This document shows, in pieces, positions 24,439 through 36,698 of a stretch of DNA of 64,000 bases. The DNA comes from Acorus gramineus. Its lineage: Eukaryota > Streptophyta > Magnoliopsida > Acorales > Acoraceae. Location: positions 14,829,496 through 14,893,495 of the forward strand of contig CM060857.1 in assembly GCA_030737835.1 (NCBI GenBank). The letters are read 5' to 3'. Under the pieces are notes generated by a model. It searched no databases. It was given only the letters and a program-made list of their open reading frames with translations, and had not been told where the DNA came from. Within the stretch, counting starts at the first letter, position 1. Each line of letters begins with the position of its first letter. A program made the translations under genes and the position numbers.

Positions 24439-26575
24439 TCAGATCTGTGAAATACATCTCCTGTGACAGGCTATGAACTGCTTGGATTGCTTTGTTTCCT
24501 CCTTCCATACCCTGCCAATGTCACCAGCTATTCTCTTTGCATCCACAGAAGCACCAGAAAGCCCCCTTTTTGTGAATCCAACTGCATAAAGCCCTGACTT
24601 TCCTTTCCATCCATTTGGGAATGGTTCCTTTGGGAACCCATTCTTGCAGAAGAAATCAGTGTCCTGCAAAAAAGTTACACACCAATTTTCAGTCATTTTA
24701 ATCAATCATTTCACTAAAAGCATAATAATAATTTACCATAAATAAGGATGGCATCCAGTCAAAACTAGATACTATCAGGCCAGTTCTCCAATCGAAAAAC
24801 TGACATATAGACAGTTCTTGTCACGTGTCAGGCTCCTGTGAGGATCTGACTAGATTCCATGTTTACACCTGTGTTTTGCTAGTTAGAAAACCCATGTGAT
24901 TGAAATAAAACCTACCAACTAATCCTTTTTAAAAAAAGCCAAATACACCCCCTCTTTAAAATAATGCCATTTTCAACCTATATTATAATGTGATTAACAA
25001 TTAAAACAAGAGTTCCCTCTAATAATATACAATAATACATACAAAAAAAGAACCCAAAGAGAAACTCTTTAACTTCCATAACTGTCAAACAGTGACCCCA
25101 TCTAACCTGAAGCCATGAAGGGACATTGCTCCGGTACCCGGTGGCGAAGATAACCGAATCGACATCAAGAACCCGACTATCGACAAGCTCGACTTGGCCC
25201 GGGAAGAACCTCCGAATCCCCGGAACCACCTTAAGCTCGCCGGACCGTATCTTCGCCACCGCGCCGACGTCCAAAACAGGGGTCTTTCCATGTGTGTTCT
25301 TAAGCTCCAGAGGGCCAATCGACGGGCGCTTCAGCCCGAGCTTCTCGACGTCCCCGACCACCAACCAGGCCAACAAGAGCATGAGCTTGTCCACCACCCT
25401 GAAAGGAAGCCATTTCATCATAAACACCGCTAACTCGAACGTCGATTTCCCGAACACCTCCCTCGGAAGAACGTGAACCTGAAACAGTTGGGATGCATCA
25501 GCACAAGAAAAAACAGAGGACAAACTATTGTAGAAATTATTGAAAAAAACTCAAATATTCTCAAACAGAATATTTGATTCTCAAACTAAAGTTTTATAAG
25601 ATTTTGTCACAGACAATATCATTATTTTAAATTATAATAATTATTTTTAACAATGAATTATGAATTTAAAATTATTATATTTTAGTACATTTTAATATTC
25701 TTTGTTGTAATTATAGTGTTACTCGTTTTAGTAGAGTCACAATGAACATTATGAGAATATATTTAGTGTTGTGGGCTATAAAAAAATTATACTAAAAAAA
25801 CTTTTTCAATCAATAAAAAAAAATTATATTATCTTTTTCTATAGATTATGAGATTTTAACATAAATTGAATTTTTTCTATCGTTTCACTATGTGTTACGT
25901 ACTCACCGAATCACGCACAACCATGTGTGGGTATGCATCATGGTCGCAGAGGTCAAGGCAGACTTCCATGCCAGAGTTCCCGCACCCGACGACGAGCACG
26001 TTCTCCCCCTTGAAACACTCGCCGGACCGGTACTCGCTCACGTGAAGAACGCGTCCGCCGAAGTCCGCGACGCCCTCGACGTCGGGCACGACGCGCTCAG
26101 CGTTCTCACCCGTGGCCACCACAAGCCAGCGGCATATGTACTCCACCTCCTCCTCCTCCTCCTCCTCCTCCTCGTCCGCGTCCCCTCCAGCGGTGCGCAC
26201 GCGCCACAGCCCGCACGTCTCGTCGAACTTGGCGGACTTGACGCGCTCGTTGAACCTCGGCTTCAGCTCGAACGCGCGCGCGTACCTCTCGACGTAGTCG
26301 ATGAACTGGTTCTTGGAGGGGTAGTCAGGGAAGTCGTCGGGGAAGGGGAGGCGCGGGAGCTGGCAGAACCGTTTGGGGAGGTGGAGCTTGAGACGGTCGT
26401 AGGTGCGCCTCTGCCAGAGAGAGGCGATGCAGTCGGCGCGTTCGAGGATCACGAAGGGCACGCCTTGCTCCCTAAGACACGCGCCCACCGCGAGCCCTGA
26501 CGGGCCCGCACCCACTATGATCGGGCCGTTCACCCACACGCACCGCCTCGTGAAGAAGTCAACGTCGCTCAACAT
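24439..26575 (-). CDS. YUC: YUCCA flavin-containing monooxygenase (auxin biosynthesis), YUC3/5/7/8/9-like
   Basis: Three exons on the minus strand: 25907-26575, 25107-25478 and 24439-24663, all phase 0 GT..AG, encoding 421 aa, normal for the family. YUCCA enzymes convert indole-3-pyruvate to indole-3-acetic acid with FAD and NADPH, the rate-limiting step of auxin synthesis. Visible motifs: FAD site GAGPSG (22-27), FMO-identifying [11 protein letters not shown] (F172..Y182), NADPH site GCGNSG (197-202), FATGY (334-338), and the C-terminal [20 protein letters not shown]. The tail ...CHRRCISQI resembles the RHRRCISHF end I recall from YUC8, placing it in that clade. Odd: a run of nine Glu (135-143) from pure GAG codons just before VEYICRW, and a GC-rich first exon. 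The ATG at 26575 gives the usual short lead before [10 protein letters not shown]; upstream in-frame codons read as UTR. Confidence 0.95.
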
Positions 26576-26667
26576 GGTTTTTTTGGAGAGATGGGTGTCT
26601 GAAAAAGAAAAGACCGGATGATGCGAAAGTGGGTCTTGAAGTGAAGGTGATGATGGAGGAGGGAGGG

Positions 26668-26679
26668 GCATAAATAGAG
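26668..26679 (-). promoter_or_regulatory. Possible TATA-type element of YUCCA
   Basis: The minus strand reads tctatttatg about 95 bp upstream of the YUCCA ATG, in a purine/pyrimidine-skewed GC-rich stretch. Spacing suits a TATA box with a short leader, but the word is not a perfect TATAAA. Confidence 0.3.
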
Positions 26680-26739
26680 GGGGGGGAGATGAGGTGCATG
26701 TGATGGGGGACCTCATTCAAATGATTATGATTATTATTA

Positions 26740-27221
26740 TTTTATGAAAAAAAAATCCATATAACCCCTATAAACTACCTAAAATTCATATAACTTCCTT
26801 ACTAAAGTCTATGTAACCCCTTGAAAACATTGATGTAAATTCAAATAACTTCGTGAGTTAATTTGGTGGAAATTATAATATATCAAAATCTCCTATAATT
26901 TGTTAAAAATACAAAAAAACTTCTATAAATAATGATTTTTTTAATCTCTGTGACTAGATTATAAAACTCTATTAAGAGATGTATGAATTAAAAGGTTTTT
27001 CACATTTTTAACATATTGTAAGGGTTTTGATATATTGTGTTTTCAGTTAGGATTAACCAAACATAATATTCATGTAATATTCCTTATTTGTCAACTCAGA
27101 AGAGTTATTTGGATTTACATAAGTGTTATCAGGAGGTTATATACTTACATGGATTTAGAAAAAGTCAGGGGGTTACATAGATTTTGGACAGTTTAAAGGG
27201 GTTATTTGAAATTTTTCCCAT
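26740..27221. mobile_element. Foldback-type element upstream of YUCCA
   Basis: The left end (gaaaaaaaaatccatataac, cccctataaactacctaaaa) and right end (acagtttaaaggggttattt, gaaatttttccc) are imperfect inverted complements. Matching inverted words continue inward (cttccttactaaagtct; gttacatagattttgg). No ORF. It lies ~165 bp upstream of the YUCCA start. Confidence 0.55.
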
Positions 27222-29084
27222 TATTATATTTTTAGTATTTTATATGCATTAGAAATGATGGTTTTGGAAGGTTCAGGGGATCTGTTTCTTTAATGAAGGT
27301 ACTGTTGTTGAATCAGAAGCGTTGATTAACAAACTTATTCGCCCCTTGTTTTTTTGTGTTCTTTGGTGAGTTTTTTTAGAAGAAACAGTTGGAGCTGTTG
27401 CATGTGATGTTCTCGGCTATCAATGTAAATGAATACATACGCATACTGATACGTATATGAGTACGTACACGTGTTTCCTGTGCGAGTGCTCTAATTTCTT
27501 TTTTTGTTAATAAATCACGGCTTCTGTAAAGCAAAAAAAATAAAAATAAATAAATAATATTTCGGATGTGGGGGGATTCACATGATTTTTTTGTTAATGC
27601 GTTGGTTTTTATTTTCGTCGTAATTTCATGGAACAATATGTCCGTTAGGAATCAATTTTTAAAAATAATACATTTTGTAAATTTATTAATATAACTAAAT
27701 AATTAATATTGAAAAAACTGTAGATAGATTTATGTAAAAAAAATGTCTAAAATTTGAATTTTTCAAAAACTGTGAAGATGCAACTTCTTACAAAATTATT
27801 TTAAACTCATCTTTTATGTAAAATCAGTTTTGTAATTATGCAACCAAACGCAGCCTAGTGATACTGCTTTTGTAAGCCATAATAGTAAAACACACTTTAT
27901 TTTTTAACAATGGAAATTACATCATTTTCTAAAATAGTAAGAAGAAGATAGTAGGACTGTTGATGACTGAATTTCGTCTAGCAAAAATAAAAGTTGTTTA
28001 TAAATGAAGAAATTTACTAAAAATAACAAAGGTTGAATTGAAGAAAATTTTAAAAACATGTAAACGATGGACTTTCAACCCCTATTGTGACATACTCTTC
28101 TTTATGTCAATTTAAAAATATATAAAAACACACATGAATTTACACTCACATTCAAATTGTCAAATGTGCAAATGGACAAACAAACCAAGAGCTCAGACAA
28201 TATAAGCCAGCCTGATTTGTATAGATTTCATGATGTGCTGCTAATTGGTGTATGTCTTTTGTTTGAGAATCATATTTTTCTTCTATGAAGTTAGGAGGAG
28301 ACTTCAGAAAAATCCATAAAATTTGTGTCCATTGAACTGACAATTTTTTGTATATCCAGAATTTCTTTTAATTGGATATAACTAATTTTTAAATTGGTTT
28401 TCTTTTATTTTCTCTATTATTTTCTGTTTGTTTTTCTGTTTAACTTATTTGTGTTTCACTAGAGTTCTGCGCTGATGATTGATTCTTCAACATTATATTT
28501 ATATTTATTATATATGAATCTATTTAGTTTTGACATGCAATATATTTTTATAAATGATAGGTTCCAAATCAGAATTTTTGAAATTCAATTTTTTGTTTTA
28601 GATTTAGCTTTTAATATTATAAGTCAGCAAAAAAAGATTTTTTTTTTTTTTTGAAAAAACTCAGTTAAGAGTAGATTTTATGACAAGCTATTTTTTAAAA
28701 CTGATTTCATACATAGCTTTATTCAAAGGTCTCACGACCAAAATAAATTAATTAATGCATTACTTTATGAAAAAAAAACTTTTTTAAAAAAATTAGTTCC
28801 AATTGCTGTCGTACGTATTTTTGAAAACATTAGAGTGTTAAACACTCAAATTTATTTACGAATTTTAAGAAAAATATTCATAATAATTTTGGACATTATA
28901 AAAATGAACGGCTTTGATTTGATGTAATCTAGCGTTTGAAGTAACATATGTTCTCTTTTGTGCGCTCTGAGCCTCTGAGTGAACAAAGTTGGACAGTCGG
29001 ACGTTTGTGGGTTCCGCGACCAATCAAATTGACCTGGTCAGCGGACTTTTTGTGGGTCCCAAAAGTGTTTTGTGTTTGATTGTA
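27222..29084. other. Intergenic with a MITE remnant
   Basis: No gene seen. The words gtaattatgcaaccaaacgc near 27831-27857 match the right end of the inverted-repeat MITE at 58618-58875, so a decayed relative lies at about 27760-27860. The rest is AT-rich spacer with homopolymer runs. Confidence 0.35.
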
Positions 29085-29330
29085 CTTTGAATTATTTTTG
29101 TTAAAAAATATAATAATAATTTTTTTATTGTTTGGGTAAAATGTGAATAAAGTGTGGATAAAGATTTATAAAAGATAAAAAAATAATGTTATTTGAGTTG
29201 ATATATGATTTATTAGAGGTGATGACAGTTGATTTGACAGTGGACCCACATATTCTTTGTATGAAATAATTTAAAATAATTTTAATTCTAAAAATTATTA
29301 GTTAAAATCCATATACTATTTTATATCAGT
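29085..29330. mobile_element. Inverted, decayed copy of the 'ccgttta' MITE family
   Basis: Read on the minus strand, this segment shows landmarks of 1429-1876 and 36245-36698: the complements of attttacccaa, actttattcaca and tcaaatcaactgtcatcacc, and gtgggtccactgtcaa. Ends are lost. Confidence 0.5.
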
Positions 29331-29856
29331 TAATTTTAATATAATTTATCTTTGAACATTCCTTGTATCTAAATAACAAAAAACAAATTTTCTTTTATTC
29401 TCGTTTATTTCCTAAACTATTTTATATTCAAACGAGGGCCTAGAGCATTTCCAATCTCTCTCAGTATCTAACTCCTTCCAATCTCTCCCTAAAACTTTCC
29501 TCAAAATGAAGAGAAGCAATTTGGCTCTCGGGTACGGGGAGCCAAAATGTTTTCTCAAATGGTGGGACCCATCCATTAAATGCTTTTTAAAAATTTCATT
29601 TCTCTCATTTACCCATGCACTTTTGACATTGCAAACAAAAAAATGTTTAGCATATTTGTTTTGATGAAGGATATTCATGTCATTTTATTTTAAAGAAGAA
29701 AATTGTGAAAAAAAAAATTGGAGAACTCATTTGTAAACGAGAAAAGAAATTAACAAAAGTAGTTGTTTTCTCTGTTATAAGGAGAGAGAATAGAGAAAAA
29801 GTCGGAGTTACTCTTACGACTTTATCACTTTGTTTCGCCATCACTGTTTGCACAAG

Positions 29857-30375
29857 CGTAAGACTGTAATTTGGGTCGGGTTGAATCTGAACCCGATAAG
29901 TTGAACATGATTTTTATATGGGTTGGATTGGTCAAATCGGGTTCGGATTCGGGTTGATCAATTCAGGTTGACTCACAAATCAGGTTGGGTTCGGGTTGGC
30001 CTCACTCACAACCCGATCCACCCTGAACCCGTAAATTAATAGTTAAAAAAAAAATCATGGTTGTTCATTTTGTAGTTCTTAATCTGGACTATTTAAATTT
30101 TAGGTAAACCTAATTAATCTTACTGCTTGGGTCGAGTTCGCTTATTTAATTTGCGCATTATATTTAAAAATCGAGTTGGGTCGGGTTGATTTATTTAATT
30201 GCGAGTTGGATTTGGGTTAATCTAATTCGGATTGAAAATCAGGTTGGGTCGAGTTAGGGTTAAGTAGTTTAGAATTCGGGTTGGGTTCGGATTGATTTAT
30301 TTAATTGCAGGTTGAGTTCAGGTTAGTCCAATTAGGGGTCAATCCGAACACAACCCGTCCGAGTTGTAGCCCTAT
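29857..30375. repeat. Second gggttcgggt-rich degenerate repeat block
   Basis: Dense words such as gggtcgggttgaa, gggttcggattcgggttg and aacccgatccacc in both orientations around an AT-rich centre, ending near aacacaacccgtccgagttg. It resembles 19853-20490 in style. No ORF. Confidence 0.5.
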
Positions 30376-33300
30376 GCAAGAGAATGCGATAACGCGGAAT
30401 ATTGTCCGTGTTACATTTTCTTATTCTCACCTGCGGTGATCGCATCTGCATGATTCACGCATGACATTGCATCCATTTATATATATGCTGTAAAGAACAA
30501 TATCAACCCTTAAAACAAAGATGCAAAATATGGTAGTTTTGGTAAGTTTTCTAAGAAGAAAAAAAAAAAAAAACAAAGTTTGAATTTAATCAGAATGTAA
30601 TCCCACATAATTTTTTGTTTGTTCGTGTTTGGATTTTGTTAGTCAGTGCCTTTGAATTTAAAAGCTCTCCAAATCCCAACATAAAGACAACAAAGACAAC
30701 AGTACTGTATACATCTTTTTACATCGAAAGAATCTAAAGAATAGTCATTTAGGTGACAATGATCATGCCAACAGTTGGGTTGAAACAGGATATTAAAAAA
30801 TGCTTGCATTGTTGATGGTGCCTTTGATGGTGGTGGTGATTAGGGTATAGACTGTCAACTTGTTTTTATGTATGATATAGGCTTTTTGAGAGAGACCTGA
30901 ATCAAGTTATTTTTAATTTTTTTCCCTCTCTTTTTGAGGTTTGTGCTTTGTACAATGTTAAGGGCTAATGGTAGCTCTGATGGTAAACCCCCACCTACAC
31001 CTAGGGCTTTGTTTGAGAGTGAGAGGTAGTGGTGGTGGGGGTGCATCATGCATGTGCTTCAAAACAATATATGGCTTCCACGAGTCACTGCTTTTCATGC
31101 ATGTAGATTAATGAATAAGATAGAAACTTGGATTTTGTGTCCTATATATATGTGTATAAATATTCTTAGAAGGCCTTGGTGCAGAACGGGTGACGGATGT
31201 ATTATAAGAGTGATGAATTTGAAATGGTTCATTTTGAAATTTTTAAATATTTACAAAAAAATCGGCTAGTAGAAATATGGCGTCCCGAACTCGGAATCGC
31301 TTAAAATTTTTACTGGAGGTAGATATTGAGGAGATTTACAATGTGGCTATGCTACTATGTTTATTTTTCCCATTTTTCAGCCCTCAAAATGACATTTTTG
31401 TTATTTTTAGTAACTTTTTAGATTCTGCGTATCTCCTTCATAATAATTCGGCTTTGACTGAAATCAAATCTTAAGATCTTCTAAGATCCTCTAGAGTTAA
31501 TTATAACAAATTTTTATTTTTACTATTTTTAGTAAATTTTTTTAGTATAAAGAGGATCTTTGTAATTTAGGGTTAACAGTTTTAATAATATATTTCTGAG
31601 TTTTATTATTCTCTTTGAAAATTGTGGTTTGTTGAAGGATCTCAACGCTTGTTGGATCTTTGTTTTAGTTTTTCGCTATGTTAAGCCTTGGGATGAGTTG
31701 CATCATCTATGCCAACTTTCACTGTGCATGGGACTTTTCTTGTGCAACTAAATTGAAAATAGTTAGACTCTAAATCTTTGTGTAAAAACTCATGATATGA
31801 CTGATCGAATCGGGCAACTAAGAGAAGAATCGAGCAATCTGGATTAGATTGGTCGTTTTCTTGGTCGAATCGGGTCATTGATTCGACTGATGTAAGCAAT
31901 TTTTCTACTGAATTGATAGGCCGAGTCAGAACGAGTGCCTCACCTGATTAATGATACTTGATTAATTCTTTAAAAAAAATGATACTTGATTAATTTATTT
32001 TTAATGTTCAAGTGAGAGAAAAAAAAAACTGAACAAATCTACCTCCTTTTAAAACTCTCTTGGAATTAATAATTTGCTATGAATTCTGAGATACATTTTT
32101 GTTTAGAATAGTGAATTTTTTAATTTATTTATATCAATCTCAAGTATTACTTTTACATATTTTCTCATATATTTTTTATTTTTAATTACACCCACTTAAT
32201 TTTTAAAATATTATTGTACAGCTGATCGGATTGACTTGATAACTAACTCACATCAATAACTTATCTCGTCACCAAATTTTTTGAGTTTTTAACAATGCTG
32301 CTCCAAACACAAACACACAACTATTTCATAATTTATTTGGCAAAAATCCATGCATGAAGAGATTCATGTCTGTGCTAGCTGTTTCTTTTTTTTAATCACT
32401 CCACCATGATGACCCTAAATTCATGAAATGAATTTGGTGAATCAATCACACATGGCCCCATAATTTAAAGTTTTTCAATTTAATTTAATAAAATAAAAAT
32501 ACAAGCAGACGATCCAAACCCACAGCAAAAGGCGATAGTGATCACCGTTCATCCCCCTGCTTTTAATTAAAGAGCTTGCTTTTTCTCTATATATATTATC
32601 ATCCACTCATCATTATGTAAATATAAATTAAAAATGATTAGTTTAGTTAATTAAGCAAAACTATTGGGAACTATCGAGGCAATGCCCTTGGTCGGCGGCA
32701 ATCACTCGGCCTCCAAGTACGCATCGAGATCAAGTGATCACGCGTGAAAAGTTTGCATGTAAAAAAAAAAAAAAAAAAGATGGAATCTTGTGATGGGTAC
32801 AGTTTGAATTGGATGAGAGTTCTTGAGCCTTTGATTTCTTATAATATCCCATTAATGGAGTTGCTTAATCTAATGTTTTATAGTGTTGTGGGTGGTGGGT
32901 TGTTTAAAGTATGATCATTGAGTACTGCAAACTTTTTCTCCAATATTCTTTAAAATTTGAAGAACTGTATATTTTTAATTGTTAAAGTTTTTGTAAGTAT
33001 TTCTATCTCATACTAATTATCAAAATAAATCTAATATTTTAATTATCATTATATTTTTATTATATTTATGTCGTATGATTTAAGAATGCATAGTCTGAAA
33101 TGAGCATTTGCTTAATGTTTAACTATGCTTGTGTAGTGAAAGCTAGCTGTTTAGCATGTCGAACCCCCACTACTTCATTAGGGATTCACTAAATCTTTGT
33201 TAGAATAAATTTGTTCTTTTCTATATCAGGTAATGTCACTTGCTAAAGCCAGTCAATAAAGAGCTAGATGTGTGGCATATTATGTTACAAAGATGTAGTG

Positions 33301-36244
33301 AGTGATATTTTAAAAAAATTAGGTGTGTTTGGTTACATGTACGTTTGATCTTTAAATGGGCTCTCCCTTTTTAGATTTTTTTAAAGATTAAATTGAACAA
33401 AAGTTGCAGAGTTCATTGGATGGAAACCATTCTCTCCCACCTCTTTTTTTTTTATGTACTTATTATTATTCTATGCTTTTAGACTAGGAGGAGATAATTA
33501 AACGGTGCATGGCATTAGTACTGCAAATGGTTAATTGGTAGTACAAATGTTTACCTAACCTAGTGATAGGCTCAAATTGTGAATATATAGGAAATCTTTT
33601 TCTTTTTTTCTCTGAGTTGAGAAATCACTGTACTCATAGACTCGCTTGCTCCTTGTATGTAGGCCTCCAGTTCAAATCCTTCCAAATTTATTGGATCATG
33701 GTTTATGAGTGATAGTGTGTATCCAGGGTTTTTTTCAAATAATATATGTTTGAGTTCCTTATCATTCAAATTTTTTTAGAGTACTCCCAATATGATCAAA
33801 ATTTTATCAATTTGGTGATCCAAAATTGATTTGGAATAAATTATAAAGAGGGGTCATATTATCAGTTTTAGAATAGTTGATAATATTTTTATCAATATAA
33901 TGGTTCATATTAGCTTGAATCACCAAATTTGATCATATTTTGGTTGTTAAATCTTTGTCCTAATATAATATTAATCTTTTAACAAAGTTCTCGAATGGTG
34001 TAAAATAGAGAACAAAAAAAGAACCGTTATAAGTAAATTAATAAGAAAAACAGAATGAAGTTATCAGTTTTATTTCTGTTGATTAATGCAATTGATAAAA
34101 AAAAGATTGTTTCATTAAATAATTATTTATTAAGTTTCCAATACACGAATCAATGAATCATGATATTAGATTCCACATGCATGTGGAAATCATTAAACCT
34201 TAGTCATGAACAATCATTAGACCCTATAAACTATATTTTGATTTATGATCATAGGCAATCTTATAAAAATAAGTTTTATTATAAATCATAGTATTTTTTA
34301 TTCATGTAATAACTTGAACTGATTTGAAATATACATACTTGCTTTCCTTTCTTTTTTGTGTATGCCCTAACTGTGGTAATGGTATTTTCTCAATCATTTG
34401 AAAGTAAATGATTGTGATATATCATGTTAGGAGCAAAAGTTCCAAGTCCTCTTTTTTTAAAAAACATTATTTTATGTCATCAAGTTCCAAAAAACTACAA
34501 GAACTAATTTATTATTTCTTTTTATTGAGTAGTTATCATAATCTATCACTAAAGTCGTTTCCATAGTCTGTTCCTAGCATTGCTTTCTTCAAAGGAAAAT
34601 GTTATACACAGTTTATGATTTTTTTTAAATAATTTACTCACCTAATGAATATATATATATTTTTAAATAAAGTATATACTTCAACTAACTAATTGTATTG
34701 ACTTATTTTAAAAATATATAAAAAAATTCTATAAAATACATATATTAATATATATTTTGCCTAATGAGGTATATGTGTCGTTGAACAGCTATCAAGATTG
34801 CAAGGTGGAATTGCATCGGAATCGTAACATCGCTCTTCTTCTAATCGTTATGATCATTTTCTTCCCTTGCATGGATGTAATGGGGCCTGAAACAATATAC
34901 CTACAACAAAAACGAAGTCAAGTTTTGAAAATTTATTTGTTAAGGGACCGGAAATTAATATTGTCCCACTATCATAATGGTGCATCTATTGACATGTAAT
35001 CTAATAATTAATTTAGTTATTAAACTGAAGTGACCTAATTAAGAAGATGATATCAACTATACTAAAAAGCGACTCTTTTGCATTCTGTACTTCCCCGGTT
35101 TTCATATCTTATAATTATTATACTTTTTGTATCCATACTTTCATACATATCGACCTAATTAATATAGATTAAATGCCAAGATTTATTCCATTTTATAAAG
35201 CAAAAATAACTTAAACTATAAAAACCTCAGTCAAACTAAGTACTCATCAAATTAATGTGTCCAAAGTTTGTTCAATTAAAGGCCATCCTCAACATTACAC
35301 AATATAACAAAATAAATAGCAAATTCCACCGACTATATATGGAACATGGTTGCAAAATGGTTTCCTGGTGGGGATCACTTCATATCAAATATTCCTCTCA
35401 TGGAATCACCATGACTACTCATATTAAAAACTTGAGATCATGAAACAAAGGGGATCATCTCCCTAACATTCAATCCTCCTCTATAACAAGAAGAGCCTTC
35501 CCCACTTTCCATCCATTATTTGCTGGTCAAATATTCAGTGGATGGTCACATGGCATTCAACACTACATTTTTGTACAGAAGAACACAAACATTATTAAAA
35601 AAAAAAAATCAGGAGACTTCAGATGATTCTTTTTTCCCAAAACCATCATGTTCTCTCCCCTGATCCATTAAATAACTCAAGGTGGAGAGGGTGTACATTT
35701 TAACATTTGTTCATATTATCATGTGATCCAAAAAAAAATCTCATATTTATTTTTACATATCTGATGTTCAAAGGCCATTTAATTAGATTAAAAAAATTTA
35801 TAACAATACGTAATGATCATGAAATTTACGTCAATAAGCATTTGAATGAATGACATTGTTTGCCAAAATGCGTTTATGAGATTTTCCATCAATGTATTTT
35901 GAATTGATGGAAGAATTTTTAATTGTTTGATAAATACTTGTTATATTAGAGATATGGATGTGTATCCCATTATTGTGATTGTGGATATTTTGACTGTTTT
36001 TCAGAAAATTTGATACTTTTTGTTTTCATTTTATTTTTCATTTAAAGTGGTCCACAGATCACATGATGGAAAAGTACTAAACATGATCCATGATCATCAT
36101 TCCAAATTTTGTTATAACATTGGTGGACTCCGTAATGAGTGTACTTCCATTAACATTTGGTTCTCCTCTTAGCATATAAATTGAGATAGGATTGTCAAAT
36201 ATATTATTCATCCAAACACATACCGATATAAAATTAATATCCTA
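30376..36244. other. Gene-poor intergenic DNA
   Basis: I find no ORF with recognisable domain, no splice-joined exons, and no tRNA, rRNA or clear miRNA hairpin. The largest frames (30855-31474, 34757-34999, 35255-35443) are low in protein-like composition. Homopolymer A/T runs and AT-rich spacer dominate. Confidence 0.35.
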
Positions 36245-36698
36245 AGCCCCCGTTTAATTTGTTTTGAGAATAAGCCTCTGGATAACCCAGGATAACCTCG
36301 GATAAGGGATAAAGGGTGTTTAGAAACTCCAGATAACCTCTGATAAAGTATGTCAGAATAAGCTGGTATAAAGTGGTATATGGATTTCAACCAACCCCTG
36401 GAATTAAAGTTATCTTAGGTTATTCCACCCAAAGAATATGTGGGTCCACTGTCAAATCAACTGTCATCACCTCTTATAAATCACCTATCAAATCAACTAT
36501 AATTATTTTTTCACCTTTTATAAATCATTATCCATATACTTTATTCACATTTTACCCAAACAACAAAACATTTATTCTTACCTTACCAATAAGAATAATT
36601 AAAAACACAATCAAACATAAAATTACTTTATCCTTATTTATATGCTTGGATAAATGTATATCTAAAATTAAATCATATTCCTATTCTAAATAGGGGCT
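36245..36698. mobile_element. MITE-like element, copy 2, with terminal inverted repeat
   Basis: Ends are agcccccgttta and taaataggggct, an inverted pair with one indel. The body matches the copy at 1429-1876 over its whole length. It lacks coding capacity. An 8-bp target duplication expected of hAT elements is not seen, so superfamily is open. Confidence 0.65.

Noticed and set aside
25892-26500. 202-codon plus-strand frame opposite YUCCA
   Set aside because: It is the antisense shadow of GC-rich YUCCA exon 1 and has no domain of its own.
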